Source: Oceanicoccus sp.
Lineage (GTDB): Bacteria > Pseudomonadota > Gammaproteobacteria > Pseudomonadales > Dasaniaceae
Assembly (NCBI RefSeq): GCF_029238675.1
Contig: NZ_JAQWFR010000016.1
Coordinates: 1-64,000 of the forward strand
Direction of reading: 5' to 3'
DNA: 64,000 nt
How positions within the stretch are numbered: the stretch's first letter is position 1; the number at the start of each line of letters is the position of its first letter. Positions 57,085 through 64,000 of this stretch are shown here, in pieces. Position numbers and translations under genes: made by a program. The notes below the pieces were generated by a model. It worked only from the letters and a program-made list of their open reading frames with translations, had not been told where the DNA came from and searched no databases.

Positions 57085-57813
57085 TTACAGCTGGATAGCT
57101 ACCTGCCCCGGCCCGCTCACCCTGGCTTCCACAACCCGTTTTGACTGGTTGTTGCGCACGCTGATTTGCTGTCCCTTATGGCCGTCCATCAGTGCAACAC
57201 CGGCAATTTTGACCACCAGCCCCCCGGAGCGGGCGGTCATTTGTACTTGTTCCCCTTTTTTAATGAGCAAAGGGGGTGACAGATAGTTGGCGATAACAGT
57301 TTTATCGGCCCGGATCGGGCGCTTTGCCTGCATCCCTATGACTTCTTCCATAGCAGTAAAATAGGCACCGTTTAACTGGCTGATATCGACTTCCCGCATC
57401 TCAAGCTCGGCTTTGGTCAACACTTCGCCCTTGGCGATAGGGCTGATAGTGGTGACAATTGGGCGGAATAAGTTGACATCTACCGGAACGTATAACGACC
57501 AGGGATTCTGCTCATTGCAGCTAACCCGAATATTGACCCGGCCAATGCTATTGCGAGACTTTAGCTCGGTTTCCAGCTCATGGGGGCAGTCTTTCATGGC
57601 TAGTCTGGGGTCCAGGATATTGACGGAGTATTCAACACGGACGCCCACTTTATAATCTTCAGATAATTGGGCGACATAGTCGTCCATAAATACGCTGACC
57701 CTGGCTTTGATATCCTCTGCACCGACATCCCCGTAGGACACACAGGCATACAGGCATACCACTGCCCTTAAAACCAGCGTCCTAAAAAACAGGAAAAAAT
57801 TACGTACTATCAT
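57085..57813 (-). CDS. flgA: flagellar P-ring chaperone FlgA
   Basis: FlgA helps assemble the periplasmic P-ring. The 242-residue precursor has a signal peptide (RTLVLRAVVCLYACVSYGDV region) followed by the SAF-type domain with ISPIAKGEVLTKAELEMREV and the C-terminal VVEARVSGPGQVAIQL. It is upstream of flgM on the same strand and divergent from cheV. Confidence 0.94.
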   Translation of the reverse strand: MIVRNFFLFFRTLVLRAVVCLYACVSYGDVGAEDIKARVSVFMDDYVAQLSEDYKVGVRVEYSVNILDPRLAMKDCPHELETELKSRNSIGRVNIRVSCNEQNPWSLYVPVDVNLFRPIVTTISPIAKGEVLTKAELEMREVDISQLNGAYFTAMEEVIGMQAKRPIRADKTVIANYLSPPLLIKKGEQVQMTARSGGLVVKIAGVALMDGHKGQQISVRNNQSKRVVEARVSGPGQVAIQL

Positions 57814-58135
57814 GATCTTGGCCTATGCTCTATTGTAGTAGAGGCTAAACTGTTTCTATTGAGTGCCTATTGCCTGTTAAGGCTGAAACCGGGCTCTCAA
57901 TAGGGGTAGTACTCCCCGTTGTTATCTGGCTATAGCTATAGATAATTTGTTGGATATATCGATAGCCCACTATGTTCACCTGGAAAACCAACGTTTCACC
58001 GCGATGATGCTCGAAACAGGATCGTCGAAAAACTGTCGGTGGATGCGTATTTAGTGATTCATTGCAATAACTGTGCCCTTTGAGCCATTGACTGCATTGG
58101 GTTTCAAATTAGTAGTCAATTCTCAGGAGAATGGT
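57814..58135. other. intergenic region between flgA and cheV
   Basis: The 322-bp space between divergent flgA and cheV. No gene is seen. I searched both strands for sigma-54 and sigma-28 motifs and found no good match; the only element is a small GGGG/CCCC inverted repeat near 57903-57917. The cheV ribosome-binding site AGGAGA ends six bases before its ATG. Confidence 0.45.
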
Positions 58136-59071
58136 ATGGCAGGTGTAATGGAGAGCGTTAACCAGCGCACCCAGCTGGTGGGCCAAAACCGGCTGGAACT
58201 CTTGTTATTCAAGCTTGCAGGTGGCCAGGTTTACGGTATTAATGTGTTCAAGGTGAAGGAAGTTTTACAGTGCCCCAAACTCACCATGATGCCTCAATGT
58301 AATCCCGTGGTCAGGGGGATTGCCCATATCCGCGGCGGTACACTGTCGATTATGGATATGAGCCTGGCGACGGGTCAGGCCAGGTTGGAAGATATCGATA
58401 ATTGTTTTGTCATTATCACTGAGTACAACACCGCCACCCAGGGCTTTTTGGTGCGAGGCGTTGAGCGCATTATCAATATGAACTGGGAAGATATTCACCC
58501 GCCACCCAAAGGTTCAGGCAAAGAGCATTACCTCACCGCAGTGACTGAGGTGGATGGCAAACTGGTAGAGATTATTGATGTAGAAAAAATCCTGTCGGAA
58601 GTGTCACCCATGGAAGAGGAAATTTCTGAGGAAATTCTCGAGGAAGAGGTCACCCAGTCAGCGCAATCAAAGCATGTATTAATTGTGGACGACTCGGCGA
58701 TAGCACGTAAGCAGATCAAGCGCTGTGTTGAAACCGTAGGTGTTGAAACTACCTTGCTTAATGATGGCAGGCAGGCTCTGGATCATTTGTTGGAAATTAC
58801 CGAGTCGGGGGAGAGTGCGGCGGAAAAATACCTGGTAATGATTTCCGATATCGAGATGCCTGAGATGGATGGTTATACGCTGACAGCTGCAGTAAGGAAC
58901 GACCCTCGATTGGCTGACCTGCATGTGGTGTTGCATACTTCGCTCAGTGGCGTATTTAATCAGGCGATGGTGAAGAAGGTTGGGGCGGATAACTTCCTGG
59001 CTAAATTCAACCCGGACCAGCTGGCCACCATGGTGACAGATAGAATAAAAGCCGCCGATGGTGCAAGCTGA
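58136..59071 (+). CDS. cheV: chemotaxis protein CheV
   Basis: CheV couples receptors to CheA and can be phosphorylated. The 311-residue protein has an N-terminal CheW-like domain (LLLFKLAGGQVYGINVFKVK, RGIAHIRGGTLSIMDMSLA) and a C-terminal receiver domain with the Asp site in VMISDIEMPEMDGYTL. The ATG at 58136 follows AGGAGA; an upstream GTG at 58073 would add 21 unsupported residues. Confidence 0.94.
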   Translation: MAGVMESVNQRTQLVGQNRLELLLFKLAGGQVYGINVFKVKEVLQCPKLTMMPQCNPVVRGIAHIRGGTLSIMDMSLATGQARLEDIDNCFVIITEYNTATQGFLVRGVERIINMNWEDIHPPPKGSGKEHYLTAVTEVDGKLVEIIDVEKILSEVSPMEEEISEEILEEEVTQSAQSKHVLIVDDSAIARKQIKRCVETVGVETTLLNDGRQALDHLLEITESGESAAEKYLVMISDIEMPEMDGYTLTAAVRNDPRLADLHVVLHTSLSGVFNQAMVKKVGADNFLAKFNPDQLATMVTDRIKAADGAS

Positions 59072-59108
59072 TAACCTGTCAGTAATATACCGTTAAAATT
59101 AAAAGTTT

Positions 59109-59129
59109 GCCGCTGTTAACAACAGCGGC
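59109..59129. other. hairpin between cheV and cheR
   Basis: GCCGCTGTT and AACAGCGGC form a perfect 9-bp stem with a three-base loop. There is no following U-tract, so it may be an mRNA stability or pausing element rather than a terminator. Confidence 0.6.
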
Positions 59130-59161
59130 ATTGAGTAGTTGTAGTATTTTCGGAGTTTTCT

Positions 59162-59221
59162 ATGTTACTAGCGTTTGGCCGTCGTATGTCTGCCTTATTC
59201 GAGGTTGCCAATGGTTGCTAG
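59162..59221 (+). other. upstream ORF overlapping the cheR start
   Basis: ATG at 59162 with GGAG six bases upstream opens a 19-codon frame (MLLAFGRRMSALFEVANGC) ending in a TAG at 59219-59221, 11 nt inside cheR in a different frame. Termination next to the cheR start suggests translational coupling. It has no known homologue to me. Confidence 0.45.
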
Positions 59222-60038
59222 TTCACCTGTTGATTATCAAGTGTTTCGGGATTTCCTTGAGGATGCCTGCGGTATTTTGCTGGGTGAAAACAAGCAGTAT
59301 TTAGTTTCCAGCCGTTTAAATGCGTTAATGGTCGAGCACAATATTGAAACCTTACGTGAGCTGGTTAAGCGTATAAGTCAGATCACTAATCGCAAACTTA
59401 AAGAGGCGGTCATTGATGCCATGACCACCAATGAAACCTTATGGTTTCGCGATAGCCACCCCTTTGACATCTTTAAAAATAAATTGTTGCCTGAGTTTCA
59501 GCAAGGGCGCAATGGCTCTATGCGGGTTTGGTGTGCCGCCTGTTCTTCAGGTCAGGAACCCTATTCGCTGGCTATGATGACAGAAGAGTATCGCAGTTCC
59601 AAAATGGGAAGTTTAAAGAGCCCCGTTGAAATAGTGGCTACCGACTTATCCGCTTCCATGTTGGAGCAATGTAAGCGGGGTGAATATGACAGCCTGTCCC
59701 TGGGGCGTGGTTTAAGTCAGGATCGCCTTAAGCGTTTCTTTGATAAAGCCGATGGCGATGTCTGGAGGGTGAAGCCAGAGTTGCGTAAGCCTATTCGTTT
59801 TCAAGCCCGAAACCTGATGGACAGTTTTTCCACCATGGGTAAATTCGATGTGGTGTTCTGCCGCAACGTACTGATTTATTTTTCTGCCGAGCTGAAGCTG
59901 GATATTTTACGCCGTATTCATACCAGCTTACGCCCCGGTGGCTACTTGATTCTCGGTGCCTCTGAAGGTTTATCCGGGGTAAAAGAGTATTACGAAATGG
60001 TGCAGTGCCATCCCGGTATTATCTACCGCGCGATATAA
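59211..60038 (+). CDS. cheR: chemotaxis methyltransferase CheR
   Basis: CheR methylates receptor glutamates using SAM. The 275-residue protein has the N-terminal helical domain (FRDFLEDACGILLGENKQYL) and the SAM-binding domain VWCAACSSGQEPYSLAMM, ATDLSASMLEQ and FCRNVLIYFS. The ATG at 59211 (MVASSPVDYQVF) with GAGG upstream is chosen over an in-frame ATG at 59175. It lies with cheV directly before the flg operon, as in Pseudomonas. Confidence 0.95.
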   Translation: MVASSPVDYQVFRDFLEDACGILLGENKQYLVSSRLNALMVEHNIETLRELVKRISQITNRKLKEAVIDAMTTNETLWFRDSHPFDIFKNKLLPEFQQGRNGSMRVWCAACSSGQEPYSLAMMTEEYRSSKMGSLKSPVEIVATDLSASMLEQCKRGEYDSLSLGRGLSQDRLKRFFDKADGDVWRVKPELRKPIRFQARNLMDSFSTMGKFDVVFCRNVLIYFSAELKLDILRRIHTSLRPGGYLILGASEGLSGVKEYYEMVQCHPGIIYRAI

Positions 60039-60047
60039 CCCCATAAC

Positions 60048-60118
60048 CGTCATTCCCGCGAAGGCGGGAATCCAGTGATCTGGATGCAGTCTGGGTTCCC
60101 GCCTTCGCGGGAATGACG
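60048..60118. repeat. GTCATTCCCGC-family repeat, copy 10
   Basis: Perfect 23-bp inverted arms (60048-60070, 60096-60118) around a short AT/GC centre lie just after cheR and upstream of the sigma-54 promoter of flgB. The element could insulate the two units by forming a strong hairpin. Confidence 0.85.
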
Positions 60119-60231
60119 TTGCTTCGTGGTTATTGCCGCCCCTTGCCACATCCCCTTAAAAAGCGGAAACCGCTTGCCGTTATCTTCCCGACCAAAAAAT
60201 TAACTCCTTAACTATCAACAGCTTATAACTC

Positions 60232-60247
60232 TGGCATACCCCTTGCT
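60232..60247 (+). promoter_or_regulatory. sigma-54 promoter of the flgB operon
   Basis: TGGCATACCCCTTGCT has the invariant GG and GC twelve bases apart and matches TGGCAC-N5-TTGCW closely. It is 46 bp upstream of flgB. Confidence 0.88.
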
Positions 60248-60293
60248 ATAACTTAGCTGAGATTCTAATTAATCCGTTTCAGGTTAGGTAAAG

Positions 60294-60695
60294 ATGGCAA
60301 TCAGTTTTGACAGTGCATTAGGTATTCATGAAAAGGCCCTGCATGTTCGCGCCAAGCGAGCAGAAGTATTGGCCAATAACCTGACCCATGCCAACACGCC
60401 CGGATTTAAAGCCCGTGATATTGATTTTAAAAGCATCCTTAGAGGCCAGATGAGTGCCAGTAGCACCAACATGGCTGCGACCAATAGCCGCCACTTTGGT
60501 GCCGGCGCCAGCGATATGGTTAATCCTGAGTTGCTATATCGTACGCCACTACAGCCTTCGCTGGATGGCAATACCGTTGAAGAGCAGGTTGAGATGAGCC
60601 GCTTTGCTCAAAATACCATGGATTTTCAAGCCAGTTTCCAATTTCTAAATGGCAAGTTCAAAGGGTTGAGAAATGCCATTAAAGGAGATGTTTAA
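60294..60695 (+). CDS. flgB: flagellar basal-body rod protein FlgB
   Basis: FlgB is the most proximal rod protein. The 133-residue protein shows the N-terminal rod motif LANNLTHANTPGFKARDID and the C-terminal helix EEQVEMSRFAQNTMDFQASF. Its stop overlaps the start of flgC (TAATG). Confidence 0.95.
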   Translation: MAISFDSALGIHEKALHVRAKRAEVLANNLTHANTPGFKARDIDFKSILRGQMSASSTNMAATNSRHFGAGASDMVNPELLYRTPLQPSLDGNTVEEQVEMSRFAQNTMDFQASFQFLNGKFKGLRNAIKGDV

Positions 60696-61138
60696 TGTCA
60701 CTGAATAGTGTTTTCGATATTGCTGGCATGGGAATGTCAGCACAAAGTATTCGGCTGAACACCACGGCCAGTAACCTGGCCAATGCGCAGGCCGCAGACA
60801 GTAATGCCAGCCAGGTATACCGCGCTCGCCACCCGGTTTTTGAAACCATGCGCCGGGATATGATCAACAACGATTATATGTCGATGAACCCCATGGCCAG
60901 TGATTCGGCAATGGGTGTGCGTGTCAGTGGCATTGTCGAGTCCGATGAGCCGTTGGAGCGCAGGTATGAGCCCAACCACTTAAAAGCCGACAAAGATGGC
61001 TATGTGTATTACCCCAACGTCAATATGGTGGAAGAGATGGCAGATATGATTTCTGCGTCGCGCTCTTTCCAGATCAATGTTGAAGTGATGAACTCCGCTA
61101 AAACCATGATGCAGAGAGTGTTAACGCTGGGGCAGTAA
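60695..61138 (+). CDS. flgC: flagellar basal-body rod protein FlgC
   Basis: A proximal rod protein of 147 residues. The N-terminal motif reads MSAQSIRLNTTASNLANAQA, and the central GYVYYPNVNMVEEMADMISA segment and C-terminal SRSFQINVEVMNSAKTMMQR are characteristic of FlgC. Confidence 0.96.
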   Translation: MSLNSVFDIAGMGMSAQSIRLNTTASNLANAQAADSNASQVYRARHPVFETMRRDMINNDYMSMNPMASDSAMGVRVSGIVESDEPLERRYEPNHLKADKDGYVYYPNVNMVEEMADMISASRSFQINVEVMNSAKTMMQRVLTLGQ

Positions 61139-61199
61139 GCTTGCCCAGAGTAATAAATTTTTAAACCTTATTTGATGTAGACAAAAACGGATCATAACG

Positions 61200-61880
61200 A
61201 TGACAGACTCAATTAGCACCGGCCTACTTAGCGATATTTCCGTCCGTGAAAAGTATGGCTCCACTACCGTCGGCAAAGAAAAACAAGAGCTGGGGCAAGA
61301 TGTTTTTCTTGAGTTGATGGTGACGCAAATGCAAAACCAAAACCCACTGGACCCGCAGGAAAACAGCGAATTTGTTGCGCAGCTGGCGCAGTTCAGTTCG
61401 GTTGAAGGTCTGGATAAATTAAACAATACGATGAATGACTTCGTCGGTTCGTTCCAGTCGAATCAGGCGCTACAGGCATCGGCCATGGTGGGGCGTTTCG
61501 TCAAAGTTGATTCTGAGACTTCCTATCTGGGTAATGACGGCTTAATCGCCGGTACCATTGATTTAACCCAGAGTACCAATGATCTAAAAGTTAAAGTTTT
61601 TAACTCGGACGGAGAACAAGTAGCCGAAGAAATGATGGGTAAAAATACCGCGGGTGAAATACCCTTTGCCTGGGACGGTGCTGATGGCGCAGGCAATCAA
61701 TTACCAGCCGGTTTTTACACCTTTGAAGTAACGGCCAACTACGGTGGTAATCCAGTTCGATTAAATACCGCATTAAGCCATAACGTGGATAGCGTGAGTG
61801 TTGGGGCCAATGGCACCATCAGCTTAAATATTGCCGGTGCTGGCACTAAATCCATGTCAGAAATCAGAGAAATTTTGTAG
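61200..61880 (+). CDS. flgD: flagellar hook capping protein FlgD
   Basis: FlgD is the scaffold for hook assembly. The 226-residue protein has the N-terminal FlgD motif QDVFLELMVTQMQNQNPLDP and EFVAQLAQFSSVEGLDKLN, then the beta-rich domain with the FLIN-like FAWDGADGAGNQLPAGFYTF segment. Confidence 0.95.
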   Translation: MTDSISTGLLSDISVREKYGSTTVGKEKQELGQDVFLELMVTQMQNQNPLDPQENSEFVAQLAQFSSVEGLDKLNNTMNDFVGSFQSNQALQASAMVGRFVKVDSETSYLGNDGLIAGTIDLTQSTNDLKVKVFNSDGEQVAEEMMGKNTAGEIPFAWDGADGAGNQLPAGFYTFEVTANYGGNPVRLNTALSHNVDSVSVGANGTISLNIAGAGTKSMSEIREIL

Positions 61881-61941
61881 CTTGCCGCCAACGGGTGGCA
61901 GGCTGAATTTATTACATAGCTAAAAAAAAAGGGGTAACACC

Positions 61942-63621
61942 ATGACTTTTAATACCGCACTCAGTGGACTCCGTGCCGCTAACACGGATTTGGAAGTAAC
62001 CGGTAATAATATTGCTAACGCTAGTACTACAGGTTTTAAACGCTCCCGTGCAGAGTTTGGTGATGTATATGCCAACTCTCTAGTGGGTAGTGGTAATAAT
62101 AGCGCCGGTAGTGGTGTGTTGGTTAACGCGATTGCGCAGCAATTTGACCAGGGTAATGTGTCTTTTACTGACAACAGCCTGGATTTAGCCATTAACGGTA
62201 CAGGCTTTTTTATTCTGTCGGATACGTCGGGTGCCACAACCTTTACTCGTGCAGGTTACTTTGGTTTGGATGAGTCTGGTTATATCACCAACAACGGTGG
62301 CTCTCGTTTGCAGGGCTTTTTGCCTACCGGGTCTGGTACAGGTGTTGGTGGTACCCCGGATGATTTACAAGTGCAGGTGGGTGATTTGCCACCGGCGGCG
62401 ACAGAGCAAGTGGATTTATTATTTAACCTGGATGCCCGGGGCTCTACTCCTATCGTGTCTCCGTTTGATCCAAATGATGCCGATACATTTAACAGCTCAA
62501 CCTCTCTGACAATCTTTGATAGTCGCGGTCAGTCGCATGTGCTTTCAACCTACTATGTAAAGTCTCCCTCCGATAATGTTTGGAATATGTATAGCTATAT
62601 TCCCGATGAAAATGGTACTTTGCAAAATGTACTGGGTACTGGTGCCATTGATGCAACCGATGTGGCTGATGCCGCTGCCGCCAATGTTAATGCCCAGGCA
62701 GCGGCGATATTTATGACGACTTTGCAGGGCAGCGCACAAGACGCCGTAGCTAGTATTGCCGGTGGTGAAGATACTATTCTGTCTACAATTATGATAGATA
62801 CAAGAGCCGTCCTGGTTAATGCCAGGGACACTGCAACCACCACCAATTCTTCTGCTGAATTTCAGGCCGCTATTGATTCCCTTGATAACGCCGCAGCACA
62901 AGCTTCGGGTGCTGCTTATGGATTACCAGTCAGCACCAGCGAGGCGCAGGATATATTAGACATTCTTAATGCCACTACAATTGCGCTGTCCGCGACAGCT
63001 GTATCCACAGCGGACTCGATCAATACAGCCACAGTTGCTGGCTTTAATGTACCGTATTTCGAATTGTCTTTTGATACAGGCGGTACCTTGCAAAGCTCGG
63101 ACCCGGCAGTATTAAATATCGATAACTGGAACCCGGAGGGCGCTAACCAATCATCCTCCGATGGTTCAACAGCCACAACGTCCGATTTCCTGGTGGACAT
63201 TGGTGCCTCTACCCAGTTCGGTAGTGACTTTGCTGTAGCCAACGTTGATCAGGATGGTTTTGCCACGGGCCAGCTAAGTGGTCTGGAAATCAATAGTACC
63301 GGTGAAGTTTTTGCCCGTTACACTAATGGCGAAGCGCTGATATTGGGACAGGTCGCTATGGCATCCTTCGCCAATGAACAGGGCTTAAGCCCGCAGGGTG
63401 ATACCTCTTGGGCCCAGTCTTTTGAATCCGGTGAGCCGGTATTCGGCGCGCCACTAACCAGCACACTGGGTGCCATTCAATCTGGCGCATTGGAAGAATC
63501 CAATGTGGATTTATCCGAAGAACTGGTACGTTTGATTATTGCCCAGCGTAACTTTCAGGCCAATGCGAAAACCATCGAAACGGCTGATACTGTGACTCAG
63601 GCCATTATCAATATTCGATAA
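61942..63621 (+). CDS. flgE: flagellar hook protein FlgE
   Basis: FlgE builds the hook. The 559-residue protein has the conserved N-terminus ([39 protein letters not shown]), FFILSD, the central hook domains and the C-terminal [20 protein letters not shown] then [12 protein letters not shown]. It is about 130 residues longer than usual because of an Ala/Ser/Thr-rich insert at about residues 232-368 (62635-63045). An A-rich run precedes the ribosome-binding site (GGGGTAAC). Confidence 0.95.
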   Translation: MTFNTALSGLRAANTDLEVTGNNIANASTTGFKRSRAEFGDVYANSLVGSGNNSAGSGVLVNAIAQQFDQGNVSFTDNSLDLAINGTGFFILSDTSGATTFTRAGYFGLDESGYITNNGGSRLQGFLPTGSGTGVGGTPDDLQVQVGDLPPAATEQVDLLFNLDARGSTPIVSPFDPNDADTFNSSTSLTIFDSRGQSHVLSTYYVKSPSDNVWNMYSYIPDENGTLQNVLGTGAIDATDVADAAAANVNAQAAAIFMTTLQGSAQDAVASIAGGEDTILSTIMIDTRAVLVNARDTATTTNSSAEFQAAIDSLDNAAAQASGAAYGLPVSTSEAQDILDILNATTIALSATAVSTADSINTATVAGFNVPYFELSFDTGGTLQSSDPAVLNIDNWNPEGANQSSSDGSTATTSDFLVDIGASTQFGSDFAVANVDQDGFATGQLSGLEINSTGEVFARYTNGEALILGQVAMASFANEQGLSPQGDTSWAQSFESGEPVFGAPLTSTLGAIQSGALEESNVDLSEELVRLIIAQRNFQANAKTIETADTVTQAIINIR

Positions 63622-63643
63622 TGCCGTGGCCCAGTAGATAGCC

Positions 63644-63674
63644 AAAGCCGCGACAGGATTCGCGGCTTTTTTTT
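63644..63674 (+). terminator. intrinsic terminator of flgE
   Basis: AAGCCGCGA and TCGCGGCTT form a strong stem with a short loop, followed by eight T residues, 23 bp after the flgE stop. Confidence 0.9.
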
Positions 63675-63688
63675 ATTTCCCCCAAACT

Positions 63689-63704
63689 TGGCACCCATCT
63701 TGCA
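63689..63704 (+). promoter_or_regulatory. sigma-54 promoter of the flgF operon
   Basis: TGGCACCCATCTTGCA is a near-perfect sigma-54 -24/-12 element with GG and GC twelve bases apart. It lies about 113 bp upstream of flgF, after the flgE terminator, so flgF starts a separate unit. Confidence 0.9.
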
Positions 63705-63816
63705 ATTTCTCTATTAAACAGAAAAAGCCTTTAAAAATAGGCTTTTACAGCCAAAAGCGGCAAACAAATTCCACCCCTATTGCCATGCGGCAAGGGTGAT
63801 TAAAGCGGAGAAAAGT

Positions 63817-64000
63817 ATGGACAAGGCGGTGTATATAGCAATGGCCAGTGGCCAGAATATTATGTCTGCCCAGGCAATACGCGCTAACAATCTGGCCAAT
63901 GCCAATACCAACGGCTTTCAGGCGGACTTTGCCCAGGCCCGTTCCATGGGGGTGTATTACGGTGAAGGTCTAAGTACCCGTGCTTACTCTCGTGCAGAGA
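63817..64000 (+). CDS. flgF: flagellar rod protein FlgF (partial)
   Basis: The 5' part of a distal rod protein gene, cut by the window end. The visible 61 residues, MDKAVYIAMASGQNIMSAQA then IRANNLANANTNGFQADFAQ, match FlgF. A GCGGAG ribosome-binding site precedes the ATG, and gene order flgE-flgF agrees. Confidence 0.92.
   Translation, partial: MDKAVYIAMASGQNIMSAQAIRANNLANANTNGFQADFAQARSMGVYYGEGLSTRAYSRAE

Noticed and set aside
1-64000. CRISPR arrays, insertion sequences with transposases, rRNA genes
   Set aside because: I looked for regularly spaced repeats, transposase motifs and rRNA segments and found none. The dispersed repeats are irregularly placed single palindromes.

Overview
The window is a chromosomal segment of a flagellated, aerobic gammaproteobacterium. 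Three conserved gene orders point there: ssrA-smpB-ratA-rnfH-bamE-fur-recN, grpE-dnaK-dnaJ-dapB, and carA-carB-greA. The Pseudomonas-like flagellar/chemotaxis order flgN-flgM-flgA / cheV-cheR-flgBCDEF supports the same conclusion. The large-type isocitrate lyase with AceK, a complete liu leucine-catabolism operon, an H-NOX signalling operon, a VPLPA-CTERM protein and arsenosugar genes suggest a marine lineage such as the Cellvibrionales. That last placement is inference; no phylogeny was run.

Layout. 0-6.4 kb: tmRNA, smpB, an NSS transporter, ratA-rnfH, bamE, fur and recN with LexA boxes. 6.3-11.2 kb: the heat-shock block grpE-dnaK-dnaJ behind a very good sigma-32 promoter, then dapB. 11.3-21.2 kb: a block lying between dapB and carA. 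It holds a YebC-family regulator, a phage-like CI/Cro-type repressor pair with a csrA paralogue, malate synthase G, a LysR regulator, isocitrate lyase, RraA and AceK (the glyoxylate shunt). 21.2-26.4 kb: carAB-greA with a probable attenuator leader. 26.4-32.9 kb: HtpX, a membrane J-domain protein, small unknown proteins, a two-partner secretion pair with an unusually small TpsA, and a VPLPA-CTERM protein. 33.1-35.8 kb: msrA, rsmE and rimO. 36.2-41.0 kb: an H-NOX nitric-oxide sensing operon (H-NOX, histidine kinase, degenerate HD-GYP response regulator, sigma-54 response regulator). 41.0-46.2 kb: housekeeping genes. 46.3-53.4 kb: liuR and liuABCDE. 53.4-56.1 kb: tRNA-Arg and three arsenosugar-type genes. 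56.1-64 kb: flagellar and chemotaxis genes with clear sigma-28 and sigma-54 promoters; the window ends inside flgF.

Two families of palindromic repeats punctuate the intergenic spaces. The main one has GTCATTCCCGCG...CGCGGGAATGAC arms at ten loci, including two large copies with a shared interior. The second is the palindrome GGTGGATTATAATCCACC at two loci. Copies lying at gene ends have supplied the last codons of at least two proteins. The most unusual parts are the repressor-pair/CsrA cassette near 12.1-13.5 kb, the H-NOX operon, the small TpsA with a perfect 78-bp tandem repeat, the Ala/Ser/Thr-rich insert in FlgE, and short ORFs that overlap the starts of cheR and the HD-GYP-like regulator.
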